Positions 1 to 5,699 of a DNA stretch of 5,699 nt are shown one piece after another. Origin of the DNA: Pseudomonadota bacterium. GTDB lineage: Bacteria; Myxococcota_A; Polyangia; Polyangiales; Ga0077539. The position numbers and the translations under genes were made by a program. Location of the stretch: positions 1 through 5,699 of the forward strand of contig JAEYZO010000554.1 in the NCBI GenBank assembly GCA_023428035.1, read 5' to 3'. Positions within the stretch are counted from its first letter, which is position 1. Every line of letters starts with the position of its first letter. The notes under the pieces are model-generated. The model worked only from the letters and a program-made list of their open reading frames with translations, had not been told where the DNA came from and ran no database searches.

Positions 1-229
1 GGCCCGAGGTGCTGATGTACGCGAGCGACGCGCTGGTCAGCATGAAGAGCGTCGCGCACACCGCGGTGGCCTTCGCGAGAAAGCCCCCCGCGCCGCGGCC
101 GCCGAAGACGGTCTGCGTGGCGGCGCCCGAGAGCACGCCCATGCCGCCCGAGCGGCCCGACTGGAGCAGCACGACGCCGACGAGGAAGAGGCACACGAAC
201 ACGTGGATGATGGTCAAAAAGGTCTGCAT
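1..229 (-). CDS. secG: Protein translocase subunit SecG (3' end beyond the window)
   Basis: SecG is the small inner-membrane subunit of the SecYEG protein-export channel and assists SecA-driven translocation. The first 76 residues are visible, starting at the ATG whose complement is at 227-229. They show the SecG plan: a hydrophobic segment at about residues 3-22 (TFLTIIHVFVCLFLVGVVLL), the conserved LLQSGRSGGMG turn at 21-31, a Gly-rich cytoplasmic loop ending in TVFGGRGAGGFL at 40-51, and a second hydrophobic segment at about 54-73. The usual loop signature is LLQ-x-GKGAxMG, so this is a slightly divergent but clear member. The frame stays open to base 1, so the C-terminal tail is missing. 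The gene starts 21 bases after the tpiA stop, with no obvious Shine-Dalgarno in the gap, and probably shares the glycolytic transcript. The tpiA-secG order is common in bacteria. Assignment is from the motif and topology. Confidence 0.93.
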   Translation of the reverse strand, partial: MQTFLTIIHVFVCLFLVGVVLLQSGRSGGMGVLSGAATQTVFGGRGAGGFLAKATAVCATLFMLTSASLAYISTSG

Positions 230-250
230 CGAAGACTCGCGGGGTGCCGC

Positions 251-1024
251 TCAGCCGGCGGCGTGGATGATCTGGCCGAAGCCCTTGGGGTCGAGCGACG
301 CGCCGCCGACGAGCACGCCGTCGACGTCGGGCTGCGCGAGGAGCTCGGCGGCGTTGTCGGCCTTCACGCTGCCCCCGTACAGGATCCGCACGCGCTCCGC
401 CACCTCGCCGAAGCGGGATCGCAATCGGTCGCGCAGGTAGGCGTGGGCGGCCTGCGCGTCGGCGCTCTTCGCCGTGCGCCCCGTGCCGATGGCCCACACC
501 GGCTCGTACGCGATCACCGCGCCGTCGAGGAGCCCCACCGCCGCCGCGTCGTCGAGGCCCTCGGTGAGCCCCTCGAGCTGCCGGCGGAGCACCTCGAAGG
601 TCACCCCCGACTCGCGCTCCGAGAGGGTCTCGCCCACGCACGCGATCGGGGTGACCCCCGCGCGGCGCAGCGCGACGGCCTTCTTGTGCACCTGCGCGTC
701 GGTCTCGCCGAAGACGTGGCGCCGCTCGGAGTGCCCCACGAGCCCGTAGGCGCAGCCCACGTCGGCGAGCATCTCGGCCGACACCTCGCCCGTGAAGGCG
801 CCCTGCCTCTCCCAGTAGACGTCCTGCGCGGCGAGGGCGACGGCGGTGCCCGTGAGGGCCTGACCGACGGCGTGGAGCGCGGTGAAGACCGGCGCCACGG
901 CCACGTCGGTGCGCGGGCCCGGCCTCACGCTCGCGACGGCGCGGGCGAGCTCCACCGACTCGGCCACGGTGCGATGCATCTTCCAGTTGCCCGCGATGAG
1001 CGCGCGCCGCGATGGGTGCGTCAT
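251..1024 (-). CDS. tpiA: Triosephosphate isomerase
   Basis: This cytoplasmic (beta/alpha)8-barrel enzyme interconverts dihydroxyacetone phosphate and glyceraldehyde 3-phosphate in glycolysis and gluconeogenesis. The 257-residue product has the usual bacterial length. Visible landmarks are GNWKMH at residues 12-17 (Asn13 and Lys15 bind substrate), GHSERR at 97-102 with the electrophilic His98, the catalytic base Glu174 in AYEPVWAIGTG, the mobile phosphate-gripping loop 6 at about 175-185, and the phosphate-binding YGGSVK at 215-220 and GVLVGGASL at 235-243. Loop 6 ends GTGRTA where GTGKTA is commonest, a conservative change. The ATG overlaps the pgk stop codon as ATGA, pointing to translational coupling; a GAGG sits about 10 bases upstream inside pgk. 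All catalytic residues are present, so I expect an active enzyme. Confidence 0.98.
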   Translation of the reverse strand: MTHPSRRALIAGNWKMHRTVAESVELARAVASVRPGPRTDVAVAPVFTALHAVGQALTGTAVALAAQDVYWERQGAFTGEVSAEMLADVGCAYGLVGHSERRHVFGETDAQVHKKAVALRRAGVTPIACVGETLSERESGVTFEVLRRQLEGLTEGLDDAAAVGLLDGAVIAYEPVWAIGTGRTAKSADAQAAHAYLRDRLRSRFGEVAERVRILYGGSVKADNAAELLAQPDVDGVLVGGASLDPKGFGQIIHAAG

Positions 1025-2217
1025 GACCGCAGCGCCTCGACGCCGGGGAGCTTCTTGCCCTCGATGAGCTCAAGGCTCGCGCCCCCGCCCGTCGAGACGT
1101 GGGTGAAGCGCTCGGCGAGGCCGGCCTGCTGCACCGCGGCGACGGAGTCTCCGCCGCCGACCACCGAGAACGAGGCCGACTCGGCGATGGCCTTCGCGAC
1201 GCCCACGGAGCCCGCGCTGAAGGGGGCCTTCTCGAAGAGGCCCATGGGGCCGTTCCAGAAGACGGTGCGGGCGCGCAGGAGCCTCTCGCGGAAGGCCGCG
1301 ACGGAGGCCGGGCCGATGTCGAGGGCCATCTGCGAGGGGCCCACCTGGTCGGTGGCCACCACCGCGCCCTCGGGGGCGTCGACGGAGTCGGCCACCACCA
1401 GGTCGGTGGGGAGCACGATCTCCACGCGGCGGTTGCGCGCGCGGTCGAGGATGTCTCTCGCCATGGGCAGCTTGTCGGCTTCGACCTTCGAGCGGCCCAT
1501 GTTCTTCCCGAGGGCCGCGAGGAAGGTGTTGGCCATCGCGCCCCCCACGAGCAGCGCGTCGACCTTCTGGAGCAGGGCGTCGATGACGGCGATCTTGTCG
1601 CTGACCTTCGCCCCGCCGAGCACCGCGAGGTAGGGCTTCGCCGGGGCGGCCACCAGGGCGCCGAGGGCCTCGAGCTCCTTCACCAGGAGCAGCCCCGCGG
1701 CGCGCGAGGGGATCAACCGAGGCAGGGCCTCGACCGAGGCGTGCGCGCGGTGCACCGCTCCGAAGGCGTCGTCGACGTAGACGTCGCAGAGCCGCGCGAG
1801 CTCCTTGGCGAAGGCGTCGTCGTTGGCCTCTTCGCCCGGGTGAAAGCGCAGGTTCTCCAGGAGGGCCACGCGGCCGTCGCGGAGGTCTTGCACCACCTTG
1901 CGCGCGCCGTCGCCGACGCAGTCGTCGGTGAGCACGACCTCCATCCCGAGGAGCTCCGCGAGGCGCTCCCCCGCGGGGGCGAGGGAGAGCTTCGCGTCGC
2001 GGCCCTTCTTGGGTCGGCCGAGGTGCGAGGCCAGCACCACCCGCGCGCCCTTGCCGATGAGGTGGCGGATCGTCGGCAGCGCCTCGCGCACCCGGGTGTC
2101 GTCGCTCACCGCGCCCGCGTCGGTGAGGGGCACGTTGAAGTCGACGCGCACGAAGACCCGCCGCGACGCGACGTCGAGGTCGTCGAGGCGCGCCACGCCG
2201 TCGAGGATCGCGGCCAC
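1021..2217 (-). CDS. pgk: Phosphoglycerate kinase
   Basis: The cytoplasmic kinase transfers phosphate from 1,3-bisphosphoglycerate to ADP, the first ATP-yielding step of glycolysis. The 398-residue product matches the usual bacterial size of about 390-400. The N-terminal substrate domain shows RVDFNVPL at 24-31, SHLGRPK at 64-70, LLENLRFHPGEE at 119-130 and DDAFGAVHRAHAS at 149-161. The C-terminal nucleotide domain shows GGAKVSDK at 201-208, WNGPMGLFE at 321-329, GGGDS at 354-358 and STGGGASLE at 375-383. No ATG lies near the N-terminus. I chose the GTG at 2217 because it follows the gap stop by two bases and has an AGGCGG ribosome-binding site (2225-2230) seven bases upstream. A second GTG at 2196 would give 391 residues, closer to typical PGK N-termini, but I see no Shine-Dalgarno before it. 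The open frame extending upstream through gap is a shadow. The 3' end overlaps tpiA by four bases. Confidence 0.97.
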   Translation of the reverse strand: MAAILDGVARLDDLDVASRRVFVRVDFNVPLTDAGAVSDDTRVREALPTIRHLIGKGARVVLASHLGRPKKGRDAKLSLAPAGERLAELLGMEVVLTDDCVGDGARKVVQDLRDGRVALLENLRFHPGEEANDDAFAKELARLCDVYVDDAFGAVHRAHASVEALPRLIPSRAAGLLLVKELEALGALVAAPAKPYLAVLGGAKVSDKIAVIDALLQKVDALLVGGAMANTFLAALGKNMGRSKVEADKLPMARDILDRARNRRVEIVLPTDLVVADSVDAPEGAVVATDQVGPSQMALDIGPASVAAFRERLLRARTVFWNGPMGLFEKAPFSAGSVGVAKAIAESASFSVVGGGDSVAAVQQAGLAERFTHVSTGGGASLELIEGKKLPGVEALRS

Positions 2218-2219
2218 GC

Positions 2220-3236
<1,017 letters not shown>

Positions 3237-3240
3237 CGTC

Positions 3241-3249
3241 TCCTCCTCG
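3241..3249 (-). promoter_or_regulatory. Strong Shine-Dalgarno of gap
   Basis: On the minus strand the sequence CGAGGAGGA contains a perfect AGGAGG core (complement at 3242-3247) five bases before the ATG at 3236. It is the strongest ribosome-binding site in the window and fixes the gap start at MARKIAING instead of the longer upstream frame. It fits a highly translated glycolytic enzyme. Confidence 0.85.
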
Positions 3250-3250
3250 T

Positions 3251-3282
3251 GCCAGCGCCTCGCGCGTAGGTGCGCCTGGCGC
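3251..3282 (-). other. Imperfect inverted repeat in the gap leader
   Basis: GCCAG at 3251-3255 can pair with CTGGC at 3276-3280, and with a one-base bulge (C3275) the stem can continue for three more pairs (3256-3258 with 3272-3274). Alternatively 3272-3282 forms a short symmetric element, GCGCC-T-GGCGC. Either lies just upstream of the gap ribosome-binding site, in the leader expected from the proposed promoter. It could be an mRNA leader hairpin, an operator-like dyad, or chance in GC-rich DNA; the sequence alone does not decide. Confidence 0.22.
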
Positions 3283-3294
3283 TTCGGGGCGGCG

Positions 3295-3323
3295 ACGCTA
3301 GTGCGAAGGGGGTTCGATGGCAA
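3295..3323 (-). promoter_or_regulatory. Candidate sigma70-type promoter of the gap-pgk-tpiA-secG operon
   Basis: Reading the minus strand, TTGCCA (complement at 3318-3323) matches the -35 consensus TTGACA at five of six positions. After an ideal 17-base spacer comes TAGCGT (complement at 3295-3300), which keeps the three most important -10 positions (first T, second A, last T) but matches only three of six overall. Transcription would start near 3288, leaving a leader of about 50 bases that ends in the strong Shine-Dalgarno. The site lies between a possible terminator hairpin of the upstream small gene and the gap start, where an operon promoter is expected. High-GC bacteria often have such degenerate -10 boxes. 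No operator for a known regulator is recognisable. Confidence 0.5.
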
Positions 3324-3325
3324 GA

Positions 3326-3340
3326 CGCGCCGCGGGCGCG
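3326..3340 (-). terminator. Possible terminator hairpin after the small gene
   Basis: A perfect six-pair GC stem, CGCGCC with GGCGCG, closes a three-base loop. It lies 10 bases after the TGA of the 68-residue gene. On the minus strand it is followed by TCTTG, only a weak U-rich stretch, so it is at best a poor intrinsic terminator. Its position directly before the proposed -35 box makes a transcription-unit boundary plausible, but short GC stems arise easily in this composition. Confidence 0.35.
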
Positions 3341-3350
3341 CCGGAGGCGG

Positions 3351-3557
3351 TCAGGGGGCGGGGGGGGTCGACGCGCGCGAGGGCGACGCGCGGAGCTCGG
3401 GGGTGACCTCGGCGAGGATCTCGCTGGCGAGGGAGAGCATCTCAGCCTTCGACCAGCCCGAGCGCTTCATCTCCCGCACGAGGTTACGGGCCAGCACCTG
3501 CACGGCGCTCCGCGTCGCCGCGGGTGTTCGCTGCTCTGAACCGTCGTCGAGGGGCAT
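3351..3557 (-). CDS. Small helical protein of unknown function (68 residues)
   Basis: I do not recognise this protein. The ATG at 3557 is preceded by GGAG (complement at 3564-3567) with six-base spacing, a good ribosome-binding site. A GTG at 3635 would add 26 low-complexity residues and lacks a well-spaced site. The N-terminus (1-14) is polar and probably disordered. Residues 15-33 look like an amphipathic helix (TRSAVQVLARNLVREMKRS), a Gly-Trp-Ser turn follows at 34-36, and 36-52 look like a second helix (SKAEMLSLASEILAEVT). The tail from 56 on is rich in Pro, Ser and Ala. There is no signal peptide, membrane segment or Cys. The hydrophobic spacing and the GC-ending codons across 19-55 support a real gene. 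The paired helices could form a small dimerisation or nucleic-acid-binding unit, but that is a guess. It sits alone between the RNB gene and the gap operon, on the same strand. A C8 run lies near its 3' end. Confidence 0.6.
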   Translation of the reverse strand: MPLDDGSEQRTPAATRSAVQVLARNLVREMKRSGWSKAEMLSLASEILAEVTPELRASPSRASTPPAP

Positions 3558-3709
3558 CGAGGTCTCCGCCTTCTGGCGAGCGCGTGGCGCCGCCGGAGCG
3601 AGCGACTGTGCGCGCGCCGTGCCACGGGTGTCCACTCCGCGTGCCGCGATGAAATCACCGACGGAGCCCGCCCCGGTGCGAGGCCCGATACGCAGGCCGT
3701 GGGCGCGGG

Positions 3710-3727
3710 CGCGTAGCGGGCTACGCG
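3710..3727 (-). terminator. Hairpin overlapping the RNB gene stop codon
   Basis: CGCGTAG (3710-3716) and CTACGCG (3721-3727) are perfect inverted copies, giving a seven-pair stem with a four-base loop. On the minus strand the TAG stop of the RNB gene lies at the top of the first arm. No U-tract follows, so a classical intrinsic terminator is not shown. It may protect the 3' end of the mRNA, act as a weak or Rho-assisted terminator, or be chance. The remaining 150 or so bases before the small gene show no promoter I can call firmly; a TGGACA on the minus strand, ending near 3629, has no good -10 partner. Confidence 0.3.
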
Positions 3728-5301
3728 GCGGGTCGTAGCGCCATCACGAAGCGCGCGCGCCGATCGTCCCACGCGAGGACCCGCGCCTCTACGGCGTCGC
3801 CCATCACGAACACGGGGGCGCGCGGGAGGTCTGGCACCAGCGCCGCGCGTCGGTCGTCGCGGTAGCGCGCCCCGTAGAGCGACTCGATGTCCTCGACGTA
3901 CACCTTCAAGTCCACCGCGCAGCCGTCGAGGGCGACGTAGACCCGCGTGGCCCTCACGCCCACCACCGTGCCTACGCGCCACGGCCGCGCGTCAGGCTCC
4001 AGCGCGAGGTCGTCGCCGAGGAGCTGGTCGAGCACCATCAGGTCCACGGCCTTGTCGACCTCCGCCTGGCGCCGCCGAGCCTCGTTCGAGGCCGCGATCA
4101 CCGCCTCGCGCGTCGCGAGGTCTTCATCCCGCGGCTGCGGCGCGACGAGCCCCAGGCCCTCCAGCAGCTCCTTGTGCGAGAAGACCCCGACCACCTCGCG
4201 CATCGGGGCCGACATCCGCGCGTACCCGTCGACCCCCAGCGCGTGGTGCGGCCCGCTCCGCGCCTGGAACTCCGACGCCCGGTACGTGTACCGCACCTGC
4301 CGCTGCACGGCCTGAGAGACCCTCTCCGGCGCGCCGCTCGTCGAGAGCGCCGCCACCCACGACGCGAGGTCGTCGCGGCCCGCGCGCCATCGCCACTCGT
4401 CGCCGAACCCGCGTCGCTCGGCGAGCGCCGCGAGGATCACCTCGAGCTCCCCGAGCCGGTCGTCGATGGGGGGCAGGTGCACGCGGAACACCGGCTGCAC
4501 CTCGGCCCCGTCGACGCCCAGCGCGTGCAGCAGCGCCGCGCCCTCGATGTTGCACAGGAGCGAGACCTGCTCGTTCCAGCGCTCCACCTCGTTGCGGTCT
4601 CGGGTCAGCGCGCGGAGCCGCTTCGGGTCGTCGGGGTCGACGCCGACCTCGGCCTCGTAGCGCTGCAGCGACATCACCCCCCGGGCCTCGGCGGCGCTCA
4701 TGCGCGCGAGGCCCAGCTCGCGCAGGGCGAGGAGCGAGCGCCTCACCTCCGGCGCGTCGCAGCGGGGGTCGCCGGCGCAGCCCGCGTCGAACCAGCGCTG
4801 CACGCCCGCGTACGACAGCTTGGCCCGGCTCGCCACGCGGGCCCGGTACACCTCCCGGTCGACGCAGCGGCCGTCGAGGTCGACGCGGAGCTTGAACACC
4901 ACGGCGCGGCGCGGGCCGTCGGGGTTGAGCGAGACGATGCCCTCGCTGAGCGCCGCGGGGAGCATCGGGATCGCGTAGCCCGGGAGGTAGTAGCTCGACC
5001 CCATCGCGAGGGCGCGCCTCCAGAGGGCGGTGCCGGGGCGCACGAAGTACGACGCGTCGGCGAGGGCGTAGCGGAGGGTGAAGACGTCGCCGTCGCGGGA
5101 GACGTGCAGGGCCTGGTCGAGGTCGCGGGAGTCTTCGTTGTCGATGGTGACGTAGGCGACGACGGACTCGTCGCGGAGGCCGTCGTCGAGGCCGGGGTTC
5201 GCGACGAGGGCCGCGACCTCGGCGTCTACGGCGGGGTCGTCGGGGGGGGTCAGGCCGAGTCGCTCGACCAGGGCCTCGAGGCGCGCGCGGAGGTCTTGCA
5301 C
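3721..5301 (-). CDS. RNase II/RNase R-family (RNB domain) protein, short form without cold-shock domains
   Basis: RNB proteins are processive 3'-to-5' exoribonucleases acting on mRNA or structured RNA. In this 526-residue protein the RNB domain runs from about 45 to 385. It shows TIDNEDSRDLDQA (52-64), YALADASYFVRPG (78-90), YYLPGYAIPMLP (104-115), ALSEGIVSLNP (117-127), a helical stretch around NEQVSLLCN (243-251), and SAPMREVVGVFSHKELLE (364-381), matching the family's SPIRRYxDLxxHRxL. Arg368 and Glu414 appear to correspond to RNase II Arg500 and Glu542. Of the four metal-site aspartates, Asp54, Asp60 and Asp62 are present but the fourth is Gln63. A probable S1-like beta-barrel covers about 440-526. 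The N-terminal cold-shock domains of RNase II (about 640 residues) and RNase R (about 800) are absent, and the isomerase gene ends 22 bases upstream, leaving no room for them. The GTG at 5301 is the only start before the catalytic motif; no Shine-Dalgarno is evident. Confidence 0.87.
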   Translation of the reverse strand: MQDLRARLEALVERLGLTPPDDPAVDAEVAALVANPGLDDGLRDESVVAYVTIDNEDSRDLDQALHVSRDGDVFTLRYALADASYFVRPGTALWRRALAMGSSYYLPGYAIPMLPAALSEGIVSLNPDGPRRAVVFKLRVDLDGRCVDREVYRARVASRAKLSYAGVQRWFDAGCAGDPRCDAPEVRRSLLALRELGLARMSAAEARGVMSLQRYEAEVGVDPDDPKRLRALTRDRNEVERWNEQVSLLCNIEGAALLHALGVDGAEVQPVFRVHLPPIDDRLGELEVILAALAERRGFGDEWRWRAGRDDLASWVAALSTSGAPERVSQAVQRQVRYTYRASEFQARSGPHHALGVDGYARMSAPMREVVGVFSHKELLEGLGLVAPQPRDEDLATREAVIAASNEARRRQAEVDKAVDLMVLDQLLGDDLALEPDARPWRVGTVVGVRATRVYVALDGCAVDLKVYVEDIESLYGARYRDDRRAALVPDLPRAPVFVMGDAVEARVLAWDDRRARFVMALRPAA

Positions 5302-5323
5302 CCGAGGGAGGATAGACCCGACG

Positions 5324-5699
5324 TCACTCGGTGCGGACGATCACGTGGAAGCCGAAGTCGGTCTCCACGATGTCGGAGATCTGCCCGGGCTCCAGCGCGA
5401 ACACGGCCTCGTCGAAGGCGGGCACCATCTGGCCGTGGCGAAAGCGCCCGAGGTTGCCGCCGGTCTCGCTGGCGTTGGGCTCGTCGGAGAACTCCCGCGC
5501 GAGGGCGGCGAAGTCTTCGTTGGCGCGCGCGCGGCGCAGGACCTCCTCGGCGCGGGCGCGGGCCTCGTCGCGGCTGCGGGTCACCGTGGCGGGGGCGCGC
5601 GTCGAGCCCTGGTACATCACCAGCACGTGGCGCGCGGCGACCTCGCGGGGCTCGACCCGGGCGTCGGCGCCGGCGTCGGTGGGGATCACCACCTCGACC
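5324..5699 (-). CDS. Parvulin-type peptidyl-prolyl cis-trans isomerase (5' end beyond the window)
   Basis: Parvulins catalyse cis-trans isomerisation of prolyl bonds, usually helping proteins fold in the envelope or cytoplasm. The frame is open to the window edge, so the true start is not visible; a GTG at 5692 is possible but would leave the domain after a short polar linker and is probably internal. Counting from that GTG, the rotamase domain covers about 18-122: the first active-site strand ARHVLVMYQGS (20-30) with His22, an Arg-containing loop STRAPATVTRS (30-40), a helix over about 42-56, FAALAREFSDEP (61-72), GGNLGRFRHGQMVPAFDEAVF (78-98, with a break in motif count at the Gly pair), and the final strand FGFHVIVRTE (113-122) with His116. 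The protein ends immediately after the domain, as Pin1 does. Localisation cannot be told without the N-terminus. The RNB gene begins 22 bases downstream, suggesting co-transcription. Confidence 0.93.
   Translation of the reverse strand, partial: VEVVIPTDAGADARVEPREVAARHVLVMYQGSTRAPATVTRSRDEARARAEEVLRRARANEDFAALAREFSDEPNASETGGNLGRFRHGQMVPAFDEAVFALEPGQISDIVETDFGFHVIVRTE

Noticed and set aside
203..1633. 476-residue open frame on the plus strand antisense to tpiA and pgk
   Set aside because: Its product is Arg-, Ala- and His-rich with no recognisable domain. It is the expected antisense shadow of GC-rich genes, and tpiA and pgk on the other strand are unambiguous.
3237..3323. 29-residue N-terminal extension of GAPDH
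   Set aside because: GAPDH normally begins with the KIAINGFGRIGR strand; the extension includes the Shine-Dalgarno and the proposed leader.
3558..3709. Promoter for the small gene
   Set aside because: A TGGACA hexamer on the minus strand is -35-like, but no hexamer 16-18 bases downstream resembles a -10 box, so it does not merit a feature.
3467..3982. 171-residue minus-strand frame overlapping the small gene and the RNB 3' end
   Set aside because: Its translation is mostly Arg-Gly-Ala repeats and runs through the end of the RNB gene in a wrong frame; the other two frames have far better support.

Overview
The window is very GC-rich, with almost all codons ending in G or C. All seven genes lie on the minus strand, so transcription runs from high to low coordinates. 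The composition, the order gap-pgk-tpiA-secG and the type of parvulin isomerase suggest a high-GC deltaproteobacterium, perhaps a myxobacterium or relative. This is an inference from style and gene order; there is no rRNA or other phylogenetic marker here.

Layout in the direction of transcription. (1) 5699-5324: the C-terminal part of a parvulin-type peptidyl-prolyl isomerase, cut by the window edge. (2) 5301-3721: a short RNase II/RNase R-family (RNB) protein without cold-shock domains and with one of the four canonical catalytic-site aspartates replaced by Gln; it starts 22 bases after the isomerase gene. (3) 3720-3558: a 163-base gap that begins with a small hairpin at the RNB stop codon and otherwise shows nothing I can call firmly. 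(4) 3557-3351: a likely 68-residue helical protein of unknown function. (5) 3350-3237: a compact regulatory gap with a possible terminator hairpin, a good sigma70-type promoter candidate, a short leader and a strong ribosome binding site. (6) 3236-1: a tightly packed glycolytic operon, gap (GAPDH), pgk (phosphoglycerate kinase), tpiA (triosephosphate isomerase) and secG (translocase subunit, cut by the window edge). gap and pgk are 2 bases apart, pgk and tpiA overlap by 4 bases (ATGA), and tpiA and secG are 21 bases apart.

GAPDH, PGK and TPI catalyse adjacent steps of lower glycolysis and gluconeogenesis, and the packing implies one transcript. secG follows tpiA in many bacteria, probably by co-transcription only. 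The RNB protein and the isomerase belong to protein or RNA quality control and have no evident link to glycolysis.

I found no mobile element, CRISPR array, tRNA, rRNA or clear horizontally acquired segment. The window is essentially a core housekeeping region. The items most worth a second look are the atypical RNB protein, the unassigned 68-residue protein, the promoter and leader of the gap operon, and the Pin1-like isomerase. I see no convincing evidence of a new multi-gene system.
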